Counted from the stretch's first letter, positions 1-8,307 are shown. The stretch is 64,000 nucleotides of DNA from Deinococcus metallilatus (GCF_004758605.1 NZ_CP038511.1:336001-400000); one strand, 5' to 3'. Notes: generated by a model not told the origin, from the letters alone. Made by a program: numbers and translations.

Positions 1-1693
1 TAGGTGAGGCCGGTGTAGTCGCAGGGCCGCCCGCGGGTGCATTCCTTCCAGGCCTCGAAGGCGCTCTCGGGGTCGTGCCACTTGACCAGGGGCTGCCCGT
101 CCTGATCTCGGAAGTCCATGCGCCGCGCGTAGTCGAGGAAGATGTCGAGGTCGCTCCTGGCCTCGCCGGGCGGCTCGACCGCCTTGCACGAGATGTGGAC
201 CGTACGGCTGACGTTGGTGAAGGTGCCGGTCTTCTCGCCCCAGATAGCGGCCGGCAACACCACATCGGCGTACCGGGCGGTCTCGGTGAGAAAGGCGTCC
301 TGCACGATCACGAACAGGTCTTCTTTCTGGAGGATGCGGCGGATGCGCCCGAGGTCCGGCAGGGACACGGCCGGGTTCGTCGCGCTGATCCACAGCATCT
401 TGATCGAGCCCTGCTCGCAGTAGCGCCAGATCTGCATGGCGTGGGTCGGGGGACTCCAGTGCGGAATCTTGTTGAAGGGGACGTTCCAGAGCTTCGCCAG
501 TTGCCCAATGTGCTCAGGGTTGCCCCAGTTGCGGAAGCCCGGCAGGTCGCCGTCCGCGCCGGTCTCCCGCGTGTTTTGCGCGGTGGGTTGCCCATTCATC
601 TGGAGGATGCCGCTGCCGGGCTTGCCGATCAGGCCCCGGATCAGGTGGATGTTGTTCACCTGCACGGCGGCGGCGGTCGCCTGCATGGACTGGTACACGC
701 CCTGGAGGACGGTGGAGACGAGCGTTTTCGTGTTCGCCAGAATCTCCCCGGCGGCGCGCAGGTCGGCGGCAGGCACACCCGACAGTTCCTCGACGTACTC
801 CGGCGTGTACTTCTCGACGACCCTGTTCAGGTTCTCGTACCCGACCGTGTGTGCTTGCAGAAAGGCCGGGTCGGTCTTGCCCGCCTGGATGATCAGGTGC
901 AGCAGCCCGTTGAGCACGGCGACGTTCGTGCCGACCTTCGGCGCGAGATGCACGGTCGCTTGCTCCGCCGTGAAGGTCCTGCGGGGGTCAATGACGATGA
1001 TTTTCGGCGGATTCGGCCCGGCGAGACGGTCGAGGATGCGCGTCCACAGGACCGTCTGCTGCGAGGCGACGTTGTGCCCGACGTGCATCACGCAGTCCGT
1101 CACGTCGAGGTCCTCGTACGAGCCCGGCTGGCCGTCCGACCCGAACGACTCCTTGAGGGCGGCGGCGGCGGTCGCGGTACACAGCCGGGTGTTGCCGTCC
1201 ATGTGGGGGGTGCCCAGGCCGGCCTTGCCGATCACGGCCAGGGTGTAGTACTCCTCCAGGAAGAGCTGCCCGGAGGTGTAGAAGCCGACGGCGCCACTCG
1301 TGTGTTCCTCGACGAGCTCCTGCGACTTCCGCACGATGAGGCTCATCGCCTCGTCCCAGCTCGCCTCCCGCAACTGCCCATCCCTGCGGACCAGGGGCCT
1401 GACCAGCCGGTCCCCGCTGTTGTTCGCCTCCCAGCCGTGCAGGCCCTTGGGCCCCAGGCGCCCCTTGTTGGTCATGTCAGAAGCGAGGCCGCGGACGCCC
1501 ACGATCCGGCCGTCCTTCACGCCGATGTCGAGGCCGCAGCCGTTGGAGCACAGCACGCACGCCCCCCGGACCCAGCGCTCGGGCGTTTCCGAGACCCGCT
1601 CGTCCACCCGCGCAGGCCACGCCTGCCCGGCCCCGTGCGGGGTGCGTTCCCCCCAGATGTCGTTGATGCTGTCCCGCGTTTCACTGGTCATCG
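1..1693 (-). CDS. Molybdopterin oxidoreductase (assimilatory nitrate reductase/formate dehydrogenase-like), C-terminus off the left edge
   Basis: About 564 residues of a bis-MGD molybdenum enzyme of the NasA/FdhA superfamily, running off the window start. The ATG follows AGGAGG by 7 nt. The N-terminus has a CxxCxxxC cluster (CVLCSNGC). Where the fourth iron-sulphur cysteine is expected, the protein reads NKGRLGPKG, with Gly instead of Cys. The likely Mo ligand is the Cys of NTRLCTATA. Family motifs such as VIDPRRT, the QMNGQPTAQN loop and VVLPAAIWGEKTGTFTN follow. These enzymes reduce nitrate or oxidise formate in the cytoplasm or periplasm; no twin-arginine signal is visible, so a cytoplasmic enzyme is likely. 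The exact substrate cannot be read from this part. It lies 78 bp downstream of the PIG-L gene and may be co-transcribed with it. Confidence 0.88.
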
Positions 1694-1771
1694 CCACGCC
1701 TCCTGCCCTCTTGATTGGCTTGTTCCCGCATGCCGGGGAGAAAAGTCGGCTGTCTCTGCTCTGCGCTTTCC

Positions 1772-2758
1772 CTACCTTGAAGTCGGACTCACCTTCAGAC
1801 CATCTGCCCCCCTCTCCTCCGGCAGGGGCTCCGCGCTGAGCAGTTCGTTCTGCCGCACGAAGGCGTGCATGAAACGCCCCATCACCCGTGTCTGGGTGCG
1901 GTAGGCGTCCACCGCCGCCCGCTTGCGCGCGACCTGGGCGGGGGTCAGGTCCGCCCGGGCCCACGGCAAGGTCTTCGCCAGGGGCGGCAGGGTCAGCGGC
2001 AGCCCCGCGTGCAGGCCCTTGGGCAGCGGCCACTCCAGGCCGCCGTGCACCACCCAGTAGCGCACCCTCGCCTCCTGGCCCCGCGCGCTCATGAGCCGCA
2101 TGGCGAGGTAGGAGAGGGTGCGGTGGTCGGCGTGGAAGTCCTGCGGGGCGGGGGCGAGCACCAGGTCCGGCCGGACCCGGCCCAGCACCCGCGACAGATC
2201 GGCCTCCAGCGCCCGCCCGGTGTACGGCGCGCCGGGTGTCAGGGCGCCCCGCACGTACACGGCGCCCGACGCGGTGTGTGGCGCGGTGTAGGGCTCCGCG
2301 TACTGGGTGGTGAAGAGCCGGAAGAGCCCGCCGTCCGGGTACCCGAGCATGAAGGTCCGTTCCGGGGGCACGCCCAGCAGCGCCACGGCCCGCCGCGCCT
2401 CGGCCGCCCGGGTGTCCCCCAGGGCGCGCATGTCCGCAGGGCCGGGGTCCAGCACCCGCCGGGTCAGCACCGCGTCGAACTCGAAGCCGTCCCCGGCGGT
2501 CGCCCAGGCCACGAACACCCGCGCCCCGGCCGCCTGGGCCTGCTGGATCAGCCCCGCGCAGCACAGCGTCTCGTCGTCCGGGTGCGGCGCGAGGACCAGC
2601 ACCCGCTGGCCGGGGCGGAAGGGGGCCGTGGGCGGCAGGGCCGCGACCCGGTCCGCCCCCGCGTCGAACACCCGCCCCACGGCGGGCAGGTTGATCCAGG
2701 CCGCGAGGCCAGCCGCGCCGAGAACTGCCGTGGTGATCAGGACGTGCCGTCTGCGCAT
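1772..2758 (-). CDS. PIG-L/LmbE-family deacetylase
   Basis: A 328-residue protein starting with a positively charged segment and one hydrophobic stretch (signal peptide or membrane anchor). The zinc-site motif APHPDDETL follows at about residues 55-63, with a later DFHADH motif, both typical of PIG-L N-acetyl-sugar de-N-acetylases. Members remove acetyl groups from GlcNAc-containing lipids or thiols; the substrate here is unknown. The ATG is preceded by GAGGTGA. It starts 4 bp after the upstream membrane gene ends, so both appear to be distal members of the operon that begins with the PAP2 gene at 4760. An extracytoplasmic role in envelope glycolipid trimming would suit that context, which is inference. 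Confidence 0.85.
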   Translation of the reverse strand: MRRRHVLITTAVLGAAGLAAWINLPAVGRVFDAGADRVAALPPTAPFRPGQRVLVLAPHPDDETLCCAGLIQQAQAAGARVFVAWATAGDGFEFDAVLTRRVLDPGPADMRALGDTRAAEARRAVALLGVPPERTFMLGYPDGGLFRLFTTQYAEPYTAPHTASGAVYVRGALTPGAPYTGRALEADLSRVLGRVRPDLVLAPAPQDFHADHRTLSYLAMRLMSARGQEARVRYWVVHGGLEWPLPKGLHAGLPLTLPPLAKTLPWARADLTPAQVARKRAAVDAYRTQTRVMGRFMHAFVRQNELLSAEPLPEERGADGLKVSPTSR

Positions 2759-2762
2759 GGGG

Positions 2763-3434
2763 TCACCTCAGGATGTTCACGGCGCGGCTGGCGACCAGGA
2801 CCACGGTCAGCATCGACGTGACGGCCTGGAACGTCATCAGCAGCTTGGCGCGCCGGGTGAGCGGGAGGGTGTCGGTCGGGCTGAAGGCGGCGGCGTTCGT
2901 GAACGCCACGAACAGGTAGTCGACGTACTCGGGCCGCCACCCCTCGGGGGCCAGGCCCGCCGCCCCCGCCTGGGGAAAGAGGAAGTCCGGGAAGGTCCCC
3001 GGGCGGGTTCTGCGCAGGGCGCCGCCCCGGTCGAGTTCCCAGTACCACAGCGAGAAGACGAGCACGTTCGTGACCCAGAGATTCAGCGCGTCCGCCAGCA
3101 GTGCCCGGCCCGTCGCGCCGCTGCCCCCGAGCAGGTCCCCCACCAGCAGGCCCAGCGACGTGAGGTTGGCGAGGTGCAACAGCCCCGTCAGCCCCAGCGC
3201 GAGCGGGTGGGTCACCCGGCTCAGCGCCAGGTTCGCCTGTCCGTGTAGCCGCAGGTGGCGGCGCTGGCGGCCCCGCAGCACGCTCAGCGGCAGCAACAAC
3301 ATGGTCTCGACCGCCGGGAGCAGCCAGTTCGGGCCGGGCGTGAGGTGTTCGCCCAGCAGCAGGTTCAGCCCCAGGACGGTCAGGATGGCGACCCGGGCCG
3401 GCCACAGCGACTCGGGGGCAGGCGTGGCGGTCAC
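2763..3434 (-). CDS. Multipass membrane protein, DUF1345-like
   Basis: A 223-residue protein with about five hydrophobic segments. The C-terminal part (EYVDYLFVAFTNAAAFSPTD and the helix after it) resembles the DUF1345 family of small membrane proteins, whose function is not established. The start is GTG with GGAG a few bases upstream. A 130-bp gap separates it from the preceding DNA-binding protein gene, while the PIG-L gene follows after 4 bp. No direct-repeat box of its own is visible, so expression probably comes from the promoter upstream of the PAP2 gene. The family assignment rests on pattern recognition only. Confidence 0.7.
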   Translation of the reverse strand: MTATPAPESLWPARVAILTVLGLNLLLGEHLTPGPNWLLPAVETMLLLPLSVLRGRQRRHLRLHGQANLALSRVTHPLALGLTGLLHLANLTSLGLLVGDLLGGSGATGRALLADALNLWVTNVLVFSLWYWELDRGGALRRTRPGTFPDFLFPQAGAAGLAPEGWRPEYVDYLFVAFTNAAAFSPTDTLPLTRRAKLLMTFQAVTSMLTVVLVASRAVNILR

Positions 3435-3564
3435 GCGCGCTCCACAGGCCAGCCCCGGCGAACTGTGAAGGCCCCCGCTGCCCGCCCGGCACCCCGGGCG
3501 GCCCCAGTCCGTTCGCGCACCCGCCGGAGTCGGCCCCAGGCTCCCGGACGCGACCGCCCGAACC

Positions 3565-4095
3565 TCACGTGGCCGCTCCCAGCCGGTACCCGGCGCAGCG
3601 GGACGTCTCGATGACCTGCGGCCCGGTCTTGCGGCGGATGGCGCGGACGTGCACGTCGATCACCCTGGGCTGAACCCGGGCCTTCCCGGGCCAGACACCC
3701 GTGATGATCTCGGCCCGCGTGAAGACGCGACCGGGTTGAATCGCCAGCAGTTCGAGCAGGGCGAATTCCCGGCGGGTCAGCGCCGCCCGGACGCCGTCAC
3801 GGGACAGCGCTCTGCTCCCTGGGTCAAGCACGAACCCACCCGGCAGCCGCCACGTCTGCGACCGCCGGTCCGCCGGGGGCGGCGGGGAGGGCCGTTCCTG
3901 GAAGACGGAAGACTGGACCGGACTGGAACGTCCCCCCATGGCCGGGGCGCCGTTCCAGGGCTCAGCCGTGTCGCGTGCCGGGAAGGAGGGCGTGTGGCCC
4001 CCCTGCGGCCACAGGTCCAGCCCGTGGCCGGTGGCCGACCTGTCCGGGAACGCGCCGCCGATCCGGGCCTCGTCCTCGATCTCCGGAGGCTTCAT
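3565..4095 (-). CDS. OmpR/PhoB-type winged-helix DNA-binding protein lacking a receiver domain
   Basis: A 176-residue protein whose last roughly 95 residues form a clear Trans_reg_C winged helix (TRREFALLELLAIQPGRVF, then VIDVHVRAIRRKTG and GYRLG). This closely matches the effector domain of the full response regulator at 20968-21648. The first roughly 80 residues are proline- and glycine-rich and hold no receiver fold: no acidic pocket, phosphorylatable Asp or switch Lys. The ATG overlaps the PAP2 stop as ATGA, the same layout as the PAP2/regulator pair at 21.6 kb, so this is a duplicated pair whose regulator lost its receiver. It may act constitutively, compete for the same boxes, or be decaying. 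A longer in-frame opening to 4383 is antisense-like and is not used. Confidence 0.8.
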   Translation of the reverse strand: MKPPEIEDEARIGGAFPDRSATGHGLDLWPQGGHTPSFPARDTAEPWNGAPAMGGRSSPVQSSVFQERPSPPPPADRRSQTWRLPGGFVLDPGSRALSRDGVRAALTRREFALLELLAIQPGRVFTRAEIITGVWPGKARVQPRVIDVHVRAIRRKTGPQVIETSRCAGYRLGAAT

Positions 4096-4760
4096 GCTCG
4101 CCCCGCATTCCGCGGCAGGAGCCGCCCGCGCAGAATCTGGTACGTGCCCAGAACCCACACCAGCGAGGTCAGGCCGCCGGCCAGCACGTCGGTGGGGTAG
4201 TGCACGCCCAGCACGACCCGCGAGAGGGCCATCAGGGCGTAGTAGCCCGCGCCAAGCACCAGGGCCGGCCAGCGCAGGCGGGTGTGCCACAGCAGGAGCA
4301 CCACCAGGACGGCGAGCGCCGCCGCGACGGTGCTGTGCCCGCTCGGGAACGAGGCGCCCGTCTCCGCCACCAGGCGCGGCCACAGCTCGGGGCGGGGCCG
4401 CTGGAAGATGCGCTTCATGATGGCCTGCACGCCCGCCGCGCCGCCCAGGGCCAGCAGGGCGAACAGCGCCTGGGGCCGGTGGCGGGTGAACCAGAAGATG
4501 GTGGGGAGCAGCACGATCACCACGCCCATCACGACCGGGCCCCCGAAGTAGTTCATGAAGACGCTGAAGGCGGTCAGCGCCCCGCCCGCGTGCCCGTGCA
4601 GCCAGAGCATGGCGGGCGTCTCGAAGGCGAAACGCTCCTTTTCGAGCACGTCCTCGCCGATCAAGCCCAGCACGATGAGGGGCAGCAGGATGCCGAGAAA
4701 CAGGCGCAGCAGGGTGGCCGGCTGCGCGCGCCTCACCAGGTCAGTCAGGGAATCCGTCAT
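4092..4760 (-). CDS. PAP2-family membrane phosphatase
   Basis: A 222-residue multipass protein with the three PAP2 acid-phosphatase motifs: a KRIFQRPRPE-type motif, SFPSGHS, and SRVVLGVHYPTD. Bacterial homologues of this size dephosphorylate undecaprenyl pyrophosphate (BcrC/PgpB type) or other lipid phosphates on the outer face of the membrane. The ATG at 4760 was chosen over the one at 4832 because it lies exactly 6 nt after the -10-like CATGCT of the direct-repeat promoter; the longer form would be translated from the promoter itself. It is a paralogue of the protein at 21645-22310 and heads the operon PAP2, DNA-binding protein, DUF1345-like, PIG-L. Confidence 0.88.
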   Translation of the reverse strand: MTDSLTDLVRRAQPATLLRLFLGILLPLIVLGLIGEDVLEKERFAFETPAMLWLHGHAGGALTAFSVFMNYFGGPVVMGVVIVLLPTIFWFTRHRPQALFALLALGGAAGVQAIMKRIFQRPRPELWPRLVAETGASFPSGHSTVAAALAVLVVLLLWHTRLRWPALVLGAGYYALMALSRVVLGVHYPTDVLAGGLTSLVWVLGTYQILRGRLLPRNAGRA

Positions 4761-4766
4761 GGCGGC

Positions 4767-4809
4767 AGCATGGAGCGGGGCGGTATAGGAACGGTATAGC
4801 GGCGGTATA
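4767..4809 (-). promoter_or_regulatory. Direct-repeat promoter A (three tandem half-sites)
   Basis: Read on the minus strand, three TATACC half-sites are spaced exactly 11 bp apart (at 4804-4809, 4793-4798 and 4782-4787). Then come 9 nt, the -10-like CATGCT (4767-4772), 6 nt and the ATG of the PAP2 gene. It is the only one of the eleven boxes with three evenly spaced half-sites. Confidence 0.8.
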
Positions 4810-4853
4810 CGGGGGAACTGGGGCGGGTGCACGGGCGACCGGTCCTCCCCGCG

Positions 4854-6131
4854 TCACCGGCCCAGGGTCGCCAGCATCAGGACGCTCGCCGTGAGCATCA
4901 CCAGGGCGGCGATCCAGCCGAGGACCTTCAGGCCGTGCGGCAGGACGAACTCGCCCATCACCCGGCGGCTCGATGCCAGCAGCAGCATCGCCGCCATCAC
5001 CGGGGCGCTCGCCACCCCGTTGACGACCGCCGCGAGAACCAGCGCGCGGATGGGGTCGACCGGCGTGAAGTTCAGCCCCACCCCGAGCAGGGCCGAGGCG
5101 CCCAGGACGAGGTAGAAGCCCCGGGCCTCCAGGGGCCTCCGGGCCAGGCCGACGGGCCAGCGCAGCGCCTCGCCCACCGCGAAGGCGGCCGAGCCCGTGA
5201 GCACCGGCACCGCGAGCAGGCCCGTCCCGACGATCCCGAGCGCGAAGAGGGCGAAGGCGAGGCGGCCCGCCACGGGCCGCAGGGCCTGTGCCGCCTGCGC
5301 CGCCGTCGCGATGTGGGTCTGCCCCGAGGCGTGGAGCGTCACGGCGGCCGTCAGGATGATGAAGTAGGCCACCAGGTTCGAGAAGCCCATGCCGACCAGG
5401 GTGTCGAGCCGGATGCGCCGGAACTGCGCGGGGGCGAGGTCGGGGCGGTGGCGCAGCCGCGTCTCCCCGGGCTCGGCCCGTGAGTCCTCGACCTCCTGCG
5501 AGGCCTGCCAGAAGAAGAGGTACGGGCTGATGGTGGTGCCGAGCACCGCGACCAGGGCCTGGAGGCTGGCCGCGTTCCAGCTCAGGTGGGGCAGGAGGGT
5601 GGCCCGCAGCGCCTCACTCCACGGCACCCGCACCACGAACACCGTGGCGACGTAGGTGAACAGGGCCAGGGTGAGCCACCGCAGCCCCCGCACGTACCGG
5701 GAGTACGGCACGAACACCAGCAGCGCGACCGACAGCAGCGCGAGGAGCGCGGTGTAGAGGTGCGCGTGCCCGCCGATCAGGAGGTGCAGGGCCGCTCCCA
5801 TCGCGCCCAGGTCGGCCCCCAGGTTGATGACGTTCGCCCCCACCAGCAGGGCCGTGACCCCGTACAGCAGCGGAGCCGGGGCGAACTCGCGCAGGTTGCT
5901 CGCCAGCCCCCGCCCGGTGACCCGCCCGATGCGCGCGCTGATCTCCTGGGTGGCGGCCATCAGGGGGAAGGTGAACAGCATCGTCCACAGCAGGCCGAAG
6001 CCGAACTGCGCCCCGACCTGCGAGTAGGTGGCGATGCCGCTGGGATCGTCGTCCGACGCCCCGGTGATCAGGCCGGGCCCGAGCAGGCGCCGCCAGGAAA
6101 CCGTCCGGGGGCGGGGTGCGGTCCGGTTCAC
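4854..6131 (-). CDS. NRAMP-related divalent metal transporter
   Basis: A 425-residue protein with about 11 membrane segments. The helix 1 motif is DDDPSGIAT in place of the DPGN of classical Mn/Fe NRAMP proteins, and the helix 6 region reads TTISPYLFFW without the usual metal-binding Met-Pro-His. These changes suggest the NRAMP-related branch, some of whose members carry Mg2+ rather than Mn2+/Fe2+; the substrate is therefore left open. The start is GTG at 6131, which overlaps the stop of a 14-codon leader ORF as GTGA. AGGGGAAG upstream could serve as a weak ribosome site. An open frame continues upstream to 6647 but has no coding character. Transcription comes from promoter B. Confidence 0.85.
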   Translation of the reverse strand: MNRTAPRPRTVSWRRLLGPGLITGASDDDPSGIATYSQVGAQFGFGLLWTMLFTFPLMAATQEISARIGRVTGRGLASNLREFAPAPLLYGVTALLVGANVINLGADLGAMGAALHLLIGGHAHLYTALLALLSVALLVFVPYSRYVRGLRWLTLALFTYVATVFVVRVPWSEALRATLLPHLSWNAASLQALVAVLGTTISPYLFFWQASQEVEDSRAEPGETRLRHRPDLAPAQFRRIRLDTLVGMGFSNLVAYFIILTAAVTLHASGQTHIATAAQAAQALRPVAGRLAFALFALGIVGTGLLAVPVLTGSAAFAVGEALRWPVGLARRPLEARGFYLVLGASALLGVGLNFTPVDPIRALVLAAVVNGVASAPVMAAMLLLASSRRVMGEFVLPHGLKVLGWIAALVMLTASVLMLATLGR

Positions 6132-6172
6132 GGGAGCTTCCCCTGGGGCAGCGAGGTGGCTGGGCAGTCCAT
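6128..6172 (-). CDS. Leader peptide upstream of the NRAMP-like gene (MDCPATSLPQGKLP)
   Basis: A 14-codon ORF whose ATG is 6 nt after the -10 TAGGGT of promoter B, so the transcript probably begins at or next to this ATG. Its TGA overlaps the transporter's GTG start. The peptide has three prolines and begins Met-Asp-Cys-Pro. The layout (box, leaderless mini-ORF, GTGA coupling) is repeated upstream of uppP at 25152-25208. Proline-containing leader peptides control Mg2+ transporter genes in enterobacteria (mgtL, mgtP, corL); a similar role here is inference. Confidence 0.6.
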   Translation of the reverse strand: MDCPATSLPQGKLP

Positions 6173-6178
6173 GCCGCG

Positions 6179-6210
6179 ACCCTAGGGCCGCCGGGTAAAG
6201 GGGCGGTATA
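6179..6210 (-). promoter_or_regulatory. Direct-repeat promoter B
   Basis: On the minus strand: TATACC (6205-6210), 5 nt, TTTACC (6194-6199), 9 nt, then -10 TAGGGT (6179-6184), 6 nt and the leader ATG. The half-site spacing is 11 bp. Confidence 0.8.
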
Positions 6211-6318
6211 CCGGCGGGTGCTTCTGCCGCCCCGGTCGAGACCCGGCCCTCTTCGCCACCCCTGGCCCCCGGGTCGACGCGCCCCGCTTTCCCGGGCCTG
6301 CTCCGCTCACGACGAGCC

Positions 6319-7207
6319 GTGCCCGACCACCTCACGTTCCGGCCCCTGCTGGCCGCCCTGCTCCTGTGTTCCGCCCAGGCGGCGCACCTCACGGTCCTGG
6401 ACTTCCCCGACCCCGCGCAGCTCCGCGTCCGGGTCAGCGAGGACGACGGGTTTGCCGGGCGTGCCGACACGCCGGGCAAACCCGTGGCGCTCAACGTGCT
6501 GCGCACCCTCGCCCGCCTGCTGCCGGACTCGCCCCCGGGCGTCCCGGTGACCTGTCCGCCCGAACGGGGTCCGGCGGTGCGGGTGGTCACGGACCTGCTG
6601 GGGTACGCCACCTGCCCGTTGCCCGCCGGGACGATGGGGGCGACCACCGTCCGTATCCAGGGGGCCGCGCCCGTGCAAGGTTCCCGCGCCCGCCTTCCCG
6701 GGCGCGGCGCACCTCACGGTGACCGACCTCGTCGACACGGTGATCGTCACGGGCGTCGTCCAGGGCCGGGCAGTGCAAAACGTCCTGATGGCCAACGGCA
6801 CGACCCGGCCCCTCTTCCCGGACGTCCCTGCCCTCCTGCGCGGGCAGGCGGCGCGCGGGCCGGTCATCTCCCTCAGCAACAGTCCCGACGGGCTGACGGT
6901 CTCCCCGCGGACCCTGCTGCGCGTCCACGGGCTTCCCGAGGGGCCGCTGTTCTTCCGCGAGGGCGCCGCAGAGCACAAGAGCCGCGTCCTCGACACTCTG
7001 GCGCGGACCACCACCGCCCGGTTCACGTTGATCGGGGACAGCGGGGAGCGCGACCCGGAGACCTACGCCCAGTTCGTCCAGGAGCATCCGGGCTGGGTCG
7101 AACGCCTCCTGATCCGGGACGTCGGCACCCCGGCGCGTCGCCAGGAGGTTGGGCGGCGGCTCACGCCGCTGGGCGCTCCCTTCGGATTCCTGCCCGCTGC
7201 CCCCTGA
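6319..7207 (+). pseudogene. App1-like phosphatidate phosphatase, frameshifted
   Basis: The first frame (GTG 6319 to about 6680) encodes a signal-peptide-like start and a beta-rich segment like the N-terminal domain of App1/DUF2183 proteins. The catalytic domain continues in the next frame, from about 6680 to the stop at 7207: VTDLVDTVIVTG, VISLSNSPDGL, and the diagnostic LIGDSGERDPETYAQ and LLIRDV. App1 proteins are HAD-like lipid phosphatases. Besides the frameshift, the DxDxT nucleophile motif reads D-L-V-D-T, with the second Asp replaced by Val, so even a repaired protein may be inactive. A single-base sequencing error could explain the frameshift but not the substitution. The gene is divergent from the NRAMP-like unit. 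Confidence 0.75.
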
Positions 7208-7230
7208 GAGGCACACTCTCCTGCCCCGGA

Positions 7231-7770
7231 ATGACGAAATGGCCGCCCTTTCTCTACCAGGAGCAGGTCTATGACCTCAGCCACCTCGACGGCTTCACCT
7301 GCGAGTACCTCAAGCCCGCTCAGGACGGCAAACCCGCCGTCACGTACCGGGTGTTCGTGCATTTCGGCCACCACTGCTTCACGGAGAAGAAAAAGCCTGG
7401 AGACGACCCCGCGCTCGAATACCGGCACGTCACCAACCGCGACTACCGCAGCTTCGACGCCCTGCGCTACGAGCTGTCGCGGCAACTGCCCGCCCTGGTC
7501 CGGGACCTGATGGGCAGGAAATGCTTTCACACCGGACACGGCAACTCCTTCACCATCGAGGTGACGTCGCGGGAGGGTGAGCAGGTGGAGTACGAGGTGT
7601 ACTTCAAACCCTACAAGGAGCAGGGCAGCAGGCAGCTCAGGCTGATCGTGGAGAGTGCTTTTCCGCGGGACGCCGACAAGCTGGAAAACCGGCCCAAGAC
7701 GAAGCCGGTCAAGTTCGAGTTCCTGCTCTACAACACCCAGATGAACAGGCCGGTCAAGGTGCAAAGGTAA
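7231..7770 (+). CDS. Conserved-looking hypothetical protein
   Basis: A 179-residue soluble protein with no signal peptide or membrane segment, not recognised. The sequence is rich in Tyr, Phe, His and Lys, unlike the shadow frames here, and its third codon positions are strongly G/C. The ATG lies 23 nt after the end of the App1-like reading frame, and a strong terminator follows directly. It is in the same frame as the 5' part of the App1 pseudogene, so an artefactual 483-residue ORF spans both; the two are separate genes. Confidence 0.7.
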   Translation: MTKWPPFLYQEQVYDLSHLDGFTCEYLKPAQDGKPAVTYRVFVHFGHHCFTEKKKPGDDPALEYRHVTNRDYRSFDALRYELSRQLPALVRDLMGRKCFHTGHGNSFTIEVTSREGEQVEYEVYFKPYKEQGSRQLRLIVESAFPRDADKLENRPKTKPVKFEFLLYNTQMNRPVKVQR

Positions 7771-7806
7771 AAGCGACGGCACACCTGGGGTGTGCCGTCG
7801 CTTTTG
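7771..7806 (+). terminator. Rho-independent terminator
   Basis: A 15-bp perfect stem (AAGCGACGGCACACC paired with its complement) with a 3-nt loop and a short TTTT run, directly after the stop at 7770. Confidence 0.85.
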
Positions 7807-7925
7807 AAGTTGAACTAGAACTGATCCTCTTGGTTATCCCACTCTCGGGTAGGGACCCTCTCGGGCGGTGCCAGAGCACACGGTCATCCCGTGTTCAGCG
7901 CATACCCTGACAGCGCCATCATAGC

Positions 7926-7953
7926 CAAAACCGGGCACAGGGTCAATGCCCGG
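7926..7953 (-). terminator. Hairpin with T run on the minus strand
   Basis: CCGGGCA pairs with TGCCCGG around a 9-nt loop and is followed by TTTT on the minus strand. No minus-strand gene is visible in the 290 bp between 7807 and 8097, so either a small RNA ends here or the hairpin has another role. The rest of that gap shows no other feature. Confidence 0.35.
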
Positions 7954-8097
7954 CGGGTGTCACCCCCTCGCTGTTCGGGAGAGGGTGTTTTCTCCTGGCT
8001 CCCGGAGGCGGAGGAAGTGGTTTCGCATCTCTGCTGTTCGCTGGGGCTCAGCCTGTTCACCTCCTAACGTCACGGGGGAAGCCGCTTAAGCTGGGGC

Positions 8098-8307
8098 ATG
8101 GCGAAGTTCATCAAACTGGAGAACGGCAGTTACGTGAAAGCTGCGGCCAGCCACCGGATTCACCTGGAGAAGCACACCGACCCCAAGTTCTGGAAGCTGA
8201 ACGCCCAGCTTTCCAAACCAGAAGGTGGCGCGGAGTGGGCCTACCTCGCGGGCGAGTTCGGCAGCCTCAAGGAGGCGGAGGAGGCGGTCAGGAAGCTCGG
8301 CAAGTAG
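8098..8307 (+). CDS. Small hypothetical protein (69 aa)
   Basis: A lysine- and glutamate-rich soluble protein with an alternating beta/helix look, ending in a predicted amphipathic helix (LKEAEEAVRKLGK). The ATG follows TAAGCT by 5 nt, consistent with a leaderless transcript. It is not recognised. Codon use matches the surrounding genes. After its stop, 8308-8598 holds no gene. Confidence 0.65.
   Translation: MAKFIKLENGSYVKAAASHRIHLEKHTDPKFWKLNAQLSKPEGGAEWAYLAGEFGSLKEAEEAVRKLGK

Noticed and set aside
75..1904. A 609-codon plus-strand frame
   Set aside because: Antisense to the molybdenum oxidoreductase, which carries real cofactor motifs and a good ribosome site.
7807..8097. Possible structured RNA (SRP RNA, tmRNA, Y RNA) in the gap
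   Set aside because: No SRP tetraloop region, tmRNA acceptor end or Y RNA core could be matched. Only one hairpin with a T run remains.
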